Source of the DNA: Arcuatula senhousia
Taxonomy: Eukaryota > Mollusca > Bivalvia > Mytilida > Mytilidae
Direction of reading: 5' to 3'
Length of the DNA stretch: 64,000 nt
Assembly: GCA_963971305.1 (NCBI GenBank)
Contig: OZ020304.1
Location: forward strand, 2,480,001-2,544,000
In this document: in pieces, positions 21,261 through 31,800 of the stretch
Numbering within the stretch: the stretch's first letter is position 1
How the letters are laid out: every line of letters starts with the position of its first letter
The notes under the pieces: generated by a model
The model's database searches: none
What the model saw: only the letters and a program-made list of their open reading frames with translations
Told to the model about the DNA's origin: nothing
Program-made: the position numbers and the translations under genes

Positions 21261-21539
21261 CCTGGCTACGGATACGCATACAGAGGTATGACGAACAGGA
21301 CCTTTTAAAAATTTACACTTGTGCCCCCTCCCAAGTCAATCCTGGAACCGCCCCTGAATATTGTTTAATATCAAACATTTTCTTAAATCTGTGGACCATG
21401 TTACCTAATTTATAACGTACCCGACAATATGTTTTATTTTTCCTGAACTTATTGCACGCAAACTCTAAACGAGAGGCGGCCATTCCATTTTATTTTTATC
21501 AAAAAGAAACTACTTTTGTTTTAATTTTGTCTGTTTAAT

Positions 21540-22152
21540 AATGAAAAAGGAAATCATTTTCGTTTATCATATTTCATTCTGGGTTAACAAAGCGAAAAAC
21601 GGAAATAGCAAATCCTTTTCCGTTTATCAATCTTTGTTTTTGATTTTGCAAAATGAAAAACGAATACATTTCCGTTTTTCAATTTTGCTTTTTTAATATT
21701 AAAAACGAAAAACGAAAAACGAAAACATTTCTGTTTTTCAATTGTTGTTTATGATTTTGCAAAATGGAAAACTTCCGTTTTTTAATTTTGGTTTTTTAAT
21801 ATTAAAAATGAAAAACGAATACATTTCCGTTTTTCAATTTTTGTTTTTCATTTTGTAAAATGAAAAACGAATACATTTCCGTTTTTCAATTTTGGTTTTT
21901 TAATATCAAAAACGAAAAACGAATACATTTCCGTTTTTTAATTTTTGTTTTTGATTTTGCAAAATGAAAAACAAATACATACCCGTTTTTCAATTTTTGT
22001 TTTTTACTATTTAAAACGAAAAACGAATACATTTCCGTTTTTCAATTTTTGTTTTTGATTTTGAAAAACGGAAAACGAAAATACCTTTGTTTTTTAATTT
22101 TAATTTTTAATTGTCAAAACGAAAATTGAATGGACGTCAATATACACGGACC
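21540..22152. repeat. Right terminal inverted repeat with AAAACGAAAA subrepeats
   Basis: Quasi-palindromic units of about 60 bp built from GAATACATTTCCGTTTTTCA and TTTGATTTTGCAAAATGAAA, ending in the 44-bp outer inverted repeat (22109-22152). Confidence 0.87.
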
Positions 22153-22192
22153 CCTGACGCGCGTTTCGTCTATTCAAGACTCATCAGAGGCG
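22151..22192 (-). ncRNA. Hammerhead ribozyme 1
   Basis: Minus strand: CTGATGAG (22187-22180), stem II GTCT-TGAAT-AGAC, GAAA, then CGCGCGTC before the cleavage site. The 3' strand of stem I is cut to AGG by the adjoining foldback element, so cleavage may be impaired. Confidence 0.75.
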
Positions 22193-22508
22193 GTAACCAA
22201 AAATATTGAAAATGCCAAACACTGTATAAATATGAAGAGCATAGAACAGTATAACCAAAAATACCAAACTGGGGAACCAAATTATTACTAAGATATTCAA
22301 CCTATGTCTGGGGTAGGAAGAACCTTAGGGTTTAGACAATTTTGAAATTTAGACGGATAATTTAAAGCTTTGATGTATTCTCCAACTCCCAAAGTGTTGG
22401 TGCCGGAGCGGGCTAACCTCGGGGAATTTAAACTCCACCAGCAGTGCTAACCTTCACGTGTGTTCGAAATACAAATGACAACAAAGTTCCAGACAATAAA
22501 TTTTGCTA

Positions 22509-22550
22509 CGCCTGACGCGCGTTTCGTCTATTCAAGACTCATCAGAGGCG
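22509..22550 (-). ncRNA. Hammerhead ribozyme 2 (type I)
   Basis: Complete core: CTGATGAG, stem II GTCT/AGAC with a 5-base loop, GAAA, short stem III ACGCGCGT, cleavage after GTC; stem I closes CGCCT with AGGCG. The very short stem III is typical of animal hammerheads that cleave efficiently as dimers or with loop contacts. Confidence 0.88.
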
Positions 22551-22866
22551 GTAACCAAAAATATTGAAAATGCCAAACACTGTATGAATATGAAGAGCAT
22601 AGAACAGTATAACCAAAAATACCAAACTGGGGAACCAAATTATTACTAAGATATTCAACCTATGTCTGGGGTAGGAAGAACCTTAGGGTTTAGACAATTT
22701 TGAAATTTAGACGGATAATTTAAAGCTTTGATGTATTCTCCAACTCCCAAAGTGTTGGTGCCGGAGCGGGCTAACCTCGGGGAATTTAAACTCCACCAGC
22801 AGTGCTAACCTTCACGTGTGTTCGAAATACAAATGACAACAAAGTTCCAGACAATAAATTTTGCTA

Positions 22867-22908
22867 CGCCTGACGCGCGTTTCGTCTATTCAAGACTCAT
22901 CAGAGGCG
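22867..22908 (-). ncRNA. Hammerhead ribozyme 3 (type I)
   Basis: Same sequence as copy 2, 358 bases on. Cleavage at copies 2 and 3 would release a unit-length RNA. Confidence 0.88.
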
Positions 22909-23223
22909 GTAACCAAAAATATTGAAAATGCCAAACACTGTATGAATATGAAGAGCATAGAACAGTATAACCAAAAATACCAAACTGGGGAACCAAATTA
23001 TTACTAAGATATTCAACCTATGTCTGGGGTAGGAAGAACCTTAGGGTTTAGACAATTTTGAAATTTAGACGGATAATTTAAAGCTTTGATGTATTCTCCA
23101 ACTCAAAAGTGTTGGTGCCGGAGCGGGCTAACCTCGGGGAATTTAAACTCCACCAGCAGTGCTAACCTTCACGTGTGTTCGAAATACAAATGACAACAAA
23201 GTTCCAGACCATAAATTTTGCTA

Positions 23224-23265
23224 CGCCTGACGCGCGTTTCGTCTATTCAAGACTCATCAGAGGCG
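23224..23265 (-). ncRNA. Hammerhead ribozyme 4 (type I)
   Basis: Core and stem I intact; the repeat unit diverges immediately after (AGGCGTTCTACC instead of AGGCGGTAACC), so this is the array border. Confidence 0.85.
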
Positions 23266-24508
23266 TTCTACCAAAAATAAAGTAAAGGTTTAGTTAAAAC
23301 CCGGAAAAGTTAGAATCGCAATAGCACGGTCCTGATTTGCACATGTATTCAATTGTTTCCATTCATTTTGCGATTGGAACCATTTTTGTGCTTGTATTTT
23401 TCAAATTTTAGGTAGTGCGGCCCTGATGAATCTAAATAAAAGCCGAAAAGCGCATCAGGCCTAGCAGCAATTCTAGAACTAAGTTGTAATTTTGATTTTT
23501 TTGCAGTTTGTGAAAAAAAACTGATCTCAAATCAAATCCAGAATACCGATGAACCATTTTCTTGATGTTGTTTTTTGTCATTGTCTCCAAAATGTAAATC
23601 TAATTAGTTTCTTTTGTGTCAAGCTTTAAATTGCACGTGCCAACTTCCCTTATCATCCGCTAGGGACCACACGGACGTTCCTATTTACAATTTACGTATT
23701 ATTCAAAAGCATGTGGGATATATCATGATTTCCTTGAAGAGCGTAACGTCTGAAATGAAATCTGCTATCAAAAGATTATGTTGCACAGGTCTATAGGTTA
23801 ATGTATCATGGTTTCAAGTTGATGCGATTTCGGTCTCAGTCTATGATCACCCACATTGGTTTCATAAAATTTTTGTATCGTATCCCTACGACAGATTTGA
23901 CCCGTGACAAAATAGAATTACTGTAATAACCGAACTGTTTACCTTTTCGGAGCATTTGAATTTCGTTTTACTGCAATTACATTGCTGAATGCAGTTCATA
24001 TTTGTGTTTTGTGATTTTTCGTTTGTCGTTGCCTGTAGTGCCTCCTCGTCTTGTCTAACTAAGCCCGTGGACCTTGAGATTTGACATCTCGTCCTTCTTA
24101 CAATTATGTAGAAAAGTTCTATAAAATTCCAATTTCCGACACAGATGGTTGGTTTGGAAATCGTGTGACAAAATTTGAAATATTCGTTGTTTGAAAACTT
24201 CAATTTCATCTTCGAAAATGTTACTTCATATTTTCAGAATAGTTCTTAATTAATTTATTTCTATTTCACTTCGGGATTTTTAAAAATCACAGAAACTTGG
24301 AGCTTTGTTTGATCTTTACCACATGTTTTCTTCTGTCGCGAAATTGCGCTGATAGTTGTGAAAGTTTCCTCTGTAATACCGGTATCATGGCTATATGCCA
24401 AGAAAGAAGAAAAAAAAAATAAACAACTCTATGTAAAAAAAAAACACAGGCATAATATGGTACACACCGAAGTACAGACGAATAGTGATAAAAAATTATA
24501 TGTTTTGC
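23266..24508. other. Intergenic, torso upstream region
   Basis: 23270-23480 holds decayed pieces related to the ribozyme repeat (CCTGATGAATC, AAAAGCGCATCAGG). The remainder shows no gene. Confidence 0.4.
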
Positions 24509-24509
24509 G

Positions 24510-24559
<50 letters not shown>
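24509..24559. repeat. (GTT)n microsatellite
   Basis: About 17 GTT triplets. Confidence 0.95.
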
Positions 24560-24560
<1 letters not shown>

Positions 24561-25334
24561 TTATTTATGTTTGTTGCGTTGTTTAGCTATTGTTATTGCA
24601 TCTTTTCGTTTTTTTTATACTTTAATAGTGGGCTTTTAGTTTTGTTTTTATAGGGTTTTTTTTTCGAATAAAACATTGATTTTATATTTTAGCGACCAAG
24701 TAACTGTGATCTCGAGAACTTCTATTAAACTTTACCCAAAAAATAGCCAAAACTTTACACGATGGAAATAAAATTTTGAAGGGGGAAACACAACGGTAAG
24801 CATAAAAAAGTGAAGGACTGGGGAATGCTGCTTTTGTTACTTACTGTCAATGTGGATTTATTTATTTTCATAGGTATTAATTTTCGTGTGGTGTACCCAA
24901 AAAAGTCATTTCGTTTAATTCTTAATGTCGTGATTTGTTCATGTTTCTTATTGGAATCATTGTAGAAAAAAAAACACCTCGTTGGATTCTCATTTTCGTG
25001 GTTGACTGTTAGCCACGGAAGCCACGAAAATTGGTATTCCACGAATAATAATGAAACCAAAGGTGTATGTCAATAAAATAGGTCTACATGAGACCACAAC
25101 ACATTTGTTAACTCTAACTGCAATTGATTTTTATGAGCGGCATGGCCATTTCGGAAAATTATTCCTCATCAGCATATACACTTTGAGGAATTAAATCAAG
25201 GGATTTAATTGGCTCCAGGCTTAGTACTCAATAGATTTGAAAAAAATATGTTACTAATTTAAAGCCCGTACAAACATTGGGCCCCAAGTTTGATATGACG
25301 TCATTGTTCTTGAATTTCTACTTAAAATGGAGCT

Positions 25335-25486
25335 AGTACTACTGGTTGACAAGTGGCTACAAAGCCGGGGGTTTTCGCTACCCTGTATAATTAGAATGTA
25401 GACAATAAAAAGTACTACTGGTTGACAAGTGGCTACAAAGCCGGGGGTTTTCGCTACCCTGTATAATTAGAATGTAGACAATAAAA
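25335..25486. repeat. 76-bp tandem duplication upstream of torso
   Basis: 25335-25410 and 25411-25486 are identical (start AGTACTACTGGTTGACAAG). It ends 215 bases before the torso start codon. Recent duplication or an assembly artefact. Confidence 0.9.
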
Positions 25487-25673
25487 AGTTTTTTGTTACC
25501 AATTTAAGGTTCGTATAAATGAAACCCTCAGTTAAATATGACGTCATTGTTCTTGAGTGGTTACTTTAAAAATGGAACTACAGGTTAAAAATGGTCAGGC
25601 TGCCATCTGTCTATGTTATCTCAGAAAGTCTTATCTCTGTGAATGACGAGTTCATAAATGTGACGCGAGCACC

Positions 25674-25727
25674 ATGTTAGCTTACAAACCGTGGATGGGG
25701 AATGGATTTTACCAAGGATTTATGTAA
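25674..25727 (+). promoter_or_regulatory. Possible upstream ORF overlapping the torso start
   Basis: ATG at 25674 in the context CACCATGT opens 17 codons in another frame and stops at 25727, beyond the torso ATG at 25702. If transcription starts upstream of it, it could lower torso translation. The transcript start is unknown. Confidence 0.3.
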
Positions 25728-25872
25728 TGTTATGTGTGATAAAACAATACCAGTTAAGATAGTATGGATTTTCTTGTTACTTTTAAATTCTGGATTTTGC
25801 TTTCGATACGACAGAGAAACTGAAAACGCACTATGTAACACTCAATGCAAGGCGTTATGCAAGGAGAACAAG
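25702..25872 (+). CDS. tor: torso exon 1: signal peptide and first CxxxC
   Basis: 57 codons. Hydrophobic [14 protein letters not shown] follows an 18-residue polar lead; then CNTQCKALC. Donor AAG|GTAGGA. In-frame stop TAG at 25678-25680 supports this start; Met11 is an alternative. Confidence 0.82.
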
Positions 25873-28800
25873 GTAGGAACAGGAACCATACGGACATTTT
25901 CTCAGCACATCAAAGGTCAAACCGAAATACTGATAATAACAATGCTTATTTATAGAAAAATCCGTGTGCGTTTAAGAACCCTAACAAAAACATCAAAATA
26001 GATTGAAATTTACCACATTATTTAAAAAAAACCATCGCAAGTATTGCATCTCAGTTAAGGGGTTCGTAAATTGCTTAGGCACACCAAACTGCTTTTGGAT
26101 CCCTCTACGACACCGGTGATTTGTGAATGTAGCTTTTGGTTGTGCTTTTTTTCATTTTGATTATTGTGCAACAGAAGTAACAAAAAGCTGAAGCTTTGCT
26201 TCTCGTTAGCAAAGTGTTTATTTTAGCCGGAGCTTCAGTCTTTGGCAAATACATATATCTTTTTAAAGTTCAATACGAAAATTTTGATAAAAGGAACTGT
26301 AATTATGTTTTATCAATTTGTTGTTTGAGTTCGTTTGTTGTTGTTGTTGTTGTTGTTGTAGTTGTTTTACTTTTTTTTAATCTTTTGTTCACTTTAGTTT
26401 GAAACAAAGAAAACAGGATACGAATGCACTGAGTACTAGAGTAAAAGGTTGACTTTTGGTTTGTTATCTAGTTTTCACACGCTGTTGACAATATTTATTG
26501 ATGACAATTTGAGATAGATAACCTAAATGGTTTGGGGTCAATTCTCAATGCGATAAACAAAAGGTTTGTTTTCGAAAAAAACATCGAAAACAATTAAACC
26601 TTTTGTTTACCGCCTTAAGAATTGACTCCACACCATACAAAGAATGTTGTAGGAAAAAAGGTCATCATTACTTTTAAGTCACCATTTGCCTATTGGCATT
26701 ACTCTTTATTATCTTTTATTTAGCAGAACATTTTTTTTTGTTTGTGATGTTCCAGATTGGTATATGTAAATAAACCGCCATGTGAATTGATCCCGAAGGG
26801 AAGCTGACAGTTTGGGTCGAGTCAGAATATTTATTTCTAAAATTTTGCTGGTCAGAAAATTTACCGCCGCTTACTTTATACATACCATCCTAAAGAATCT
26901 TATATTAGGAGAGATTATTTTTTTTTTTGGGTTTTTTTATTGAATTAAGGTGGAGGCTAGATTAATAATTTCTTACCTTTTCAAGTCAGAATATTTAAAA
27001 ACTACCAGGCCTCCCATATGAATAAAATGACCGTCCCCTAAAATCTGGAGGAAAACAATATCGAAATTTTATGAATATATGTATGTGCACATGTACTGCA
27101 TTTGGCATGGCTTGATCATGTTCGCTTAAGGCAAAATTTGTTGAGCAAAGCATTGGTGTTAAATTCAAACACAGGAATAAAAAAAAACTGTTAGTGCATA
27201 AATTGAAGATTTAACCAAATTTCAACGAGCATTTGCTGTATATGTATCTTGATTGAGTAATGTTCATTGTATTTCCAGAAGGGTACCAGTCTTTTAAGAA
27301 TCTTGAAATGGTTTTAATCATTTGCATTACAGTTTTATCATGCAGTGACTAATTGGTTCCTTCTGGTTTGTGGTCGTACAGTGGCCCTTTTTCGCATGAC
27401 ATGCATGGGTCTGTGTTATAGGTGCTGTTTCCTGGATGGGTCTACACAATTCAATTTGTTTTTTCAATTAGTTCTTGTCCTGATTATGACTGAAATATTG
27501 TTGACTGGACATAAAACAAACAACAAACAAACAAGACGGCGTTCAGTGACCACTGATCGATGTTGTTCTCCTAGATTTTTACAGTTGCAGATTTCAAAGT
27601 TTCTTTTGTTTTGTCTCATAAATACTTATTCCACATCTTATTATAATTTCTTTTCCAGTCAGCTTGCTTAACAAAATGTTACAGCAATGTCTACAGATTT
27701 TGGCTGGTCAATTGTGATGAACCGGTATGTATTTAAGATGTTATTGTATCGTTTGTTATTGTCACATATTGAAATGTATTGCGATTTCAAATTGCCAAAT
27801 TGTCAGAAGATACCAAACAAGACATTGTAGATAAAAAAAATCAAGTGATTTATTCTTTAAATTTGACTAAAGACTAAAGTGTTGCTTGAGAACACTTCAG
27901 ATATACATAACTATATTATTTTATATTTCTTGATTTTAATAGTAAGCGGGTGACCTTGACTAGATACAAAAATGAAAATCATATTTATCATTTACATTTA
28001 CATTTAGTGGCCCTCGTCGGCGGGGGTTGTCAGATCTAAAATACGGAAACCCTGATCGCTGACCATAGTGGGCCAATGTGTATGGAGAGTGCCACGCTTC
28101 ATGCACGTAAAAGACCCCTTTGTGGACTGCCAAGTAGTGCATCACAAAGCGGCTAAATTTTCCGTCCCTACCCACCTCCCCCTTTTCTTGTGGTCTCCTT
28201 TTGTTTCCCATCCACCCCCATATTTCATCTATCATCACCATTTCATGTTCATTTTATCATATTTCATTTATCATCACCATTTCATGTTCATTTTATCATC
28301 CGTTTCAATTTTTATCCCCTTTAAATAACTTATATAGCGTTACAAGGGCGTAAGACACCAACTCACTCACTCACTTCTGTATTTCTAAATAGTGTCCTGT
28401 TTATTTCAGTTTCTACATTGCATTGGAGCGTGTGCCGTGAGAGGTAAGACTTTGTGCCGTGAGAGGTAAGACTTTGTGCCGTGAGAGGTAAGACTTTGTG
28501 CCGTGAGAGGTAAGACTTTGTGCCGTGAGAGGTAAGACTTTGTGTCGTGAGAGGTAAGACTTTGTGTCGTGAGAGGTAAGACTTTGTGCCGTGAGAGGTA
28601 AGACTTTGTGCCGTGAGAGGTAAGACTTTGTGCCGTGAGAGGTAAGACTTTGTGCCGTGAGAGGTAAGACTTTGTGCCGTGAGAGGTAAGACTTTGTGCC
28701 GTGAGAGGTAAGACTTTGTGTCGTGAGAGGTAAGACTTTGTGTCGTGAGAGGTAAGACTTTGTCGCTCTTTATTTTTGTTTTGTTGTCAGTTTTTAGAAA

Positions 28801-31800
28801 TTAAAATTTGGATGATTTTAAATAGTTTTTTATGCGCGACATTTTGTTCAAAACCCCGTTTGATCGCTACCGAAAAGTTTACTCGACGAAACATAAGACA
28901 ATGTTTTATTCACCATTCGCATAGGCCATATCTTGCAAGTGTCAAAACCAAGTCGGGATTATTGTTGCTATTCCTTACTGAGATTTACCACCTATTAGGG
29001 CCGTGTTATTACTGCCCGTAATTTATGATCCCATCTATTCTGATGGCTGTAGCTTTCTTGACATTTTGTTGTCCCCGTGCCAAACAAAATGTTTATATGT
29101 TGTGCAGGAAAAGCGTTCCGTAATTTCGTAGGTAAACGATTCTTCAGCATGGGGATTGAATGGTGTCTTAAATTTGAGATATTGTTACTATTTAGGTATT
29201 TCAATAGGCTAACTTGTAAGTTCAGCCCACAAAAGATTATTCTGACTTAATAATGAAATGCTCATTTTAGAATTCCATTTTCAGCATCACATTATAAATA
29301 TTTCAAGTACTGATTTTTCACTTCAGAACGGAGTCCAAGAAACCTCATATCTACAGTGTTCACTTCACCGTTGTATGGCGATGCTGGTAAGACCCGTCAC
29401 TAAACATGATATTGTTTTGGGTTTGTTTTGTTAAAAAATTATACAAATACTCTTTTATTTCTCTGCTTATTGCTAAATATGATACATATTTTCTCTCAAT
29501 TTCCGTAATTTGATTATAATAATAATTGTGTCCCTTCTAAAAGATCTATACTGTCTAATTTGAAATGCCTGTACCAAATCAGGACCATTGCGGTCTTCAA
29601 TTTTTCCGGTATGTCTTCCTTGTTTTGTCTAGTCTTATGGACATTTGAGATTGATTCTCCAAGTTCGGTGATTTTGTTATTACCTTTATTTACACCAAAG
29701 GTGTCAGACATTAGCCAACTTTGAAAGAGAGCGGCAAGGGGATACAGTTGAGTTTTACCTGTGTCCGTCAAACTTTTTCACTGCTAATACCTAAAAAACA
29801 AAGCGCCGCATATGGACATGTAGTACTTTTTATATCCATCCGACACCTAGTTCCTGTGTGCTGAAAACCATATTTTTGGGGGGAAAGCGTGGGTATTTAT
29901 TAAATTTTGTTTTTGTCCACAGTGTATGACGCGACAATAGCAGCCAGTAATTTCCCTTCAATACCCTCCTTGAATATTGCTGGAATTAAGAATAATACGA
30001 TACTGCTGTCCTGGGACCTGCCAAATTCAGGAGACCTCGTCCTGCACATGATTCAGATGAGAGATATCAACCGATCAACACAATGGAAGACGTACCAAGA
30101 GGGGGTGAGAACTACCAGAGTTAAAAAAATTATTGTTCATCTTTGACTGGGAAACAAACTTAATCTAGGGATTTGTTTGAATCTTATGTATTGTATTTTA
30201 AGTCTTGGGCGAGCAGTGACCTCTGGTCATCTTGAAGACTGTTCGCTGTTTTCCATTGTGATTTTTTAAATTGCCATTTCTATATAACCTCTCTCTCCAA
30301 TTTGCAGTTTCCACTCTGCGAGTGTGGCCATTGTTAAGCTTACTCTTATCGAACTCGATCGTTAACGTGCACACCTCTTTATAGCTTTTCCGAATGAGTA
30401 GCATTGTTTATCATCTTTCAGAGTATTAAACGATTAAGAAATGTGGAACAAGTGTACGCGACACAACCGACACAATGAAACGGCAATTTTAAAGAATAAG
30501 ATTCAAACCCAACCCCTAACTTCTCAATGTGAGACCTACTTCAGGACATAGAACAAAAAAAAACAGATAGAAGACAGAGAAAAAACAAAAAAAATGACAA
30601 GGATTCCAGGCTTAGGGATGTTCAAGGGTGACTTTGAAAGTGATGAGGTTTTTAAATTAATGTCTTAAATCATAAGCGAATAATAAAAAATAAAAAATAA
30701 GCTAAAAATTTTGATAGGTTATCATACTTAATTTTCAGATAATAAGAGTTCAAAATTTGGCGGGAAAAGGTTTTCTCTGTTTTTTTCAAAGCTTCAACAT
30801 TAACATAGTTAAGATGTTTAAACCTTTGAAAAAGTGATTAGAATTTGAAACTGTAAAACATATATTAATGATGTAATGAAGACCTTACAAAAAAGAAAAA
30901 TAGGGGTTATCGTGCAAAAATTCAGTTTGCCTTATTTTGATGGAAGAAACCTGAGGATTCCGAAAAAATGTCAAAAATCTCAAACCACATATAAAATGTG
31001 AAATAACGAAACAAATTTTTCTATTTTCTTTCTTTTTTTTTTTGTTTGTTTTTTGTTTTTGTTTTTGTTTTTATTTTGAAAAGGACTTTTAATAGTGTGG
31101 ATTGAGTCAACTGATAAGACATTAAAAGATAAATAAGAAATAAATGAATTTTCTCGACAGAATTATTTTATTTCGTGTTCCATTTCTGAATTTTGACAAA
31201 ATGTTTATCAAACACGGATTCTACGTTAACAGGGACACGAAAAATGGCTATTTACTTAAAAATAAAATTTATCTTTTTGTTTTATTATCTGTTTACGTCT
31301 TTCGATTAAAAATAATTTCAAGAAATGATTTATAAAAATTTAGCAACACCACATTATCCGTATTAAAGATATTAAAGCAGTTAAAGTGTATGCATTTTAA
31401 CATGAAAACGTTTCTTTGACGCAAATCAAAGAAATGACGTTTTTAAGATGGCGTTACGTAAAAAAACGGATTTTGACAACTATTTTGTCCACAACCTCTG
31501 TTTTATTGCACACGGCAATAAAATGTACACTGACCTTTTAAAAGGAAGCACAGAGTAACTACATTTAAGAAATTTTGAACATTTTTATGGACATCCTAAA
31601 CTTGAAAATCAGGGATCATTGAAATAAAGAGTACGAAAATGAAGATAAGTGAGAGACTCAATTAAACATGTTGTTATTAGCCTTTTCTTTTACTTTGTTT
31701 TAGGTTGAGGGGAACCACCTAAATATCTCTCTACCAGGTATTTGTCTGTACCAGTTTCGGATTATTGCAATCAACAAATATGGATCAAATGGTTTCTCGG

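Larger units (their letters stand above)
15467..21539. mobile_element. Composite inner insertion of dispersed repeats
   Basis: Begins AGCTCACCTGACCCGAAGG with GGGTGAGCT just after, and a GTCGTC run, a head I associate with a common molluscan repeat. TCCCTACAAAGTGCGACACG (15590) is inverted at about 18890-18912 (CGTGTCGCACTTTGTAGGGA), marking a second arm. Within it are a GTCC microsatellite (16139-16190), a nested foldback, dispersed repeat copies and reverse-transcriptase tails. 19661-21100 shows nothing I recognise. No intact gene. Confidence 0.5.
11207..22152. mobile_element. Foldback-type element, 10,946 bp including nested insertions
   Basis: The first and last 44 bases are perfect inverted repeats (both begin GGTCCGTGTATATTGACGTC). 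CCTGAC flanks the element on both sides (11201-11206 and 22153-22158) but occurs once in intact copies of the target, giving a 6-bp target duplication. Inside the ends are long stretches of CGTTTTTCAATTTT-type subterminal repeats. No transposase or polymerase frame is visible, so it is non-autonomous. A further inverted repeat pair (11645-12250 and 14560-15177) and an apparent inner insertion (about 15467-21540) suggest a roughly 4.9-kb foldback core enlarged by later insertions. Six-bp duplications occur in several superfamilies (for example Polintons), so class is not assigned. Confidence 0.85.
22153..23265 (-). repeat. 358-bp tandem array (retrozyme-like), three full units
   Basis: Units at 22153-22510, 22511-22868 and 22869-23225, nearly identical, then a partial fourth. 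Each unit carries a hammerhead ribozyme on the minus strand. Tandem units of a few hundred bases with type I hammerheads match the animal 'retrozymes', non-coding elements copied through circular RNA; such repeats are known from mussels. The left end of the array was displaced to 11155-11206 by the foldback insertion. Confidence 0.88.

Noticed and set aside
11207..22152. Polinton/Maverick identity for the 10.9-kb element (6-bp duplication, long inverted repeats)
   Set aside because: No polymerase, integrase, ATPase or capsid-type frame could be seen; duplication length alone is not enough.
24358..24639. 93-codon frame with a poly-Cys stretch
   Set aside because: It is the (GTT)n microsatellite read as TGT; no gene support.
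26196..26402. 68-codon frame with poly-Val
   Set aside because: Another (GTT)n microsatellite reading inside torso intron 1.
28068..28328. 86-codon frame
   Set aside because: Falls wholly in a reverse copy of the GTGAGTGAGT dispersed repeat; similar frames at 33956-34373 and 59227-59668 were dropped for the same reason.
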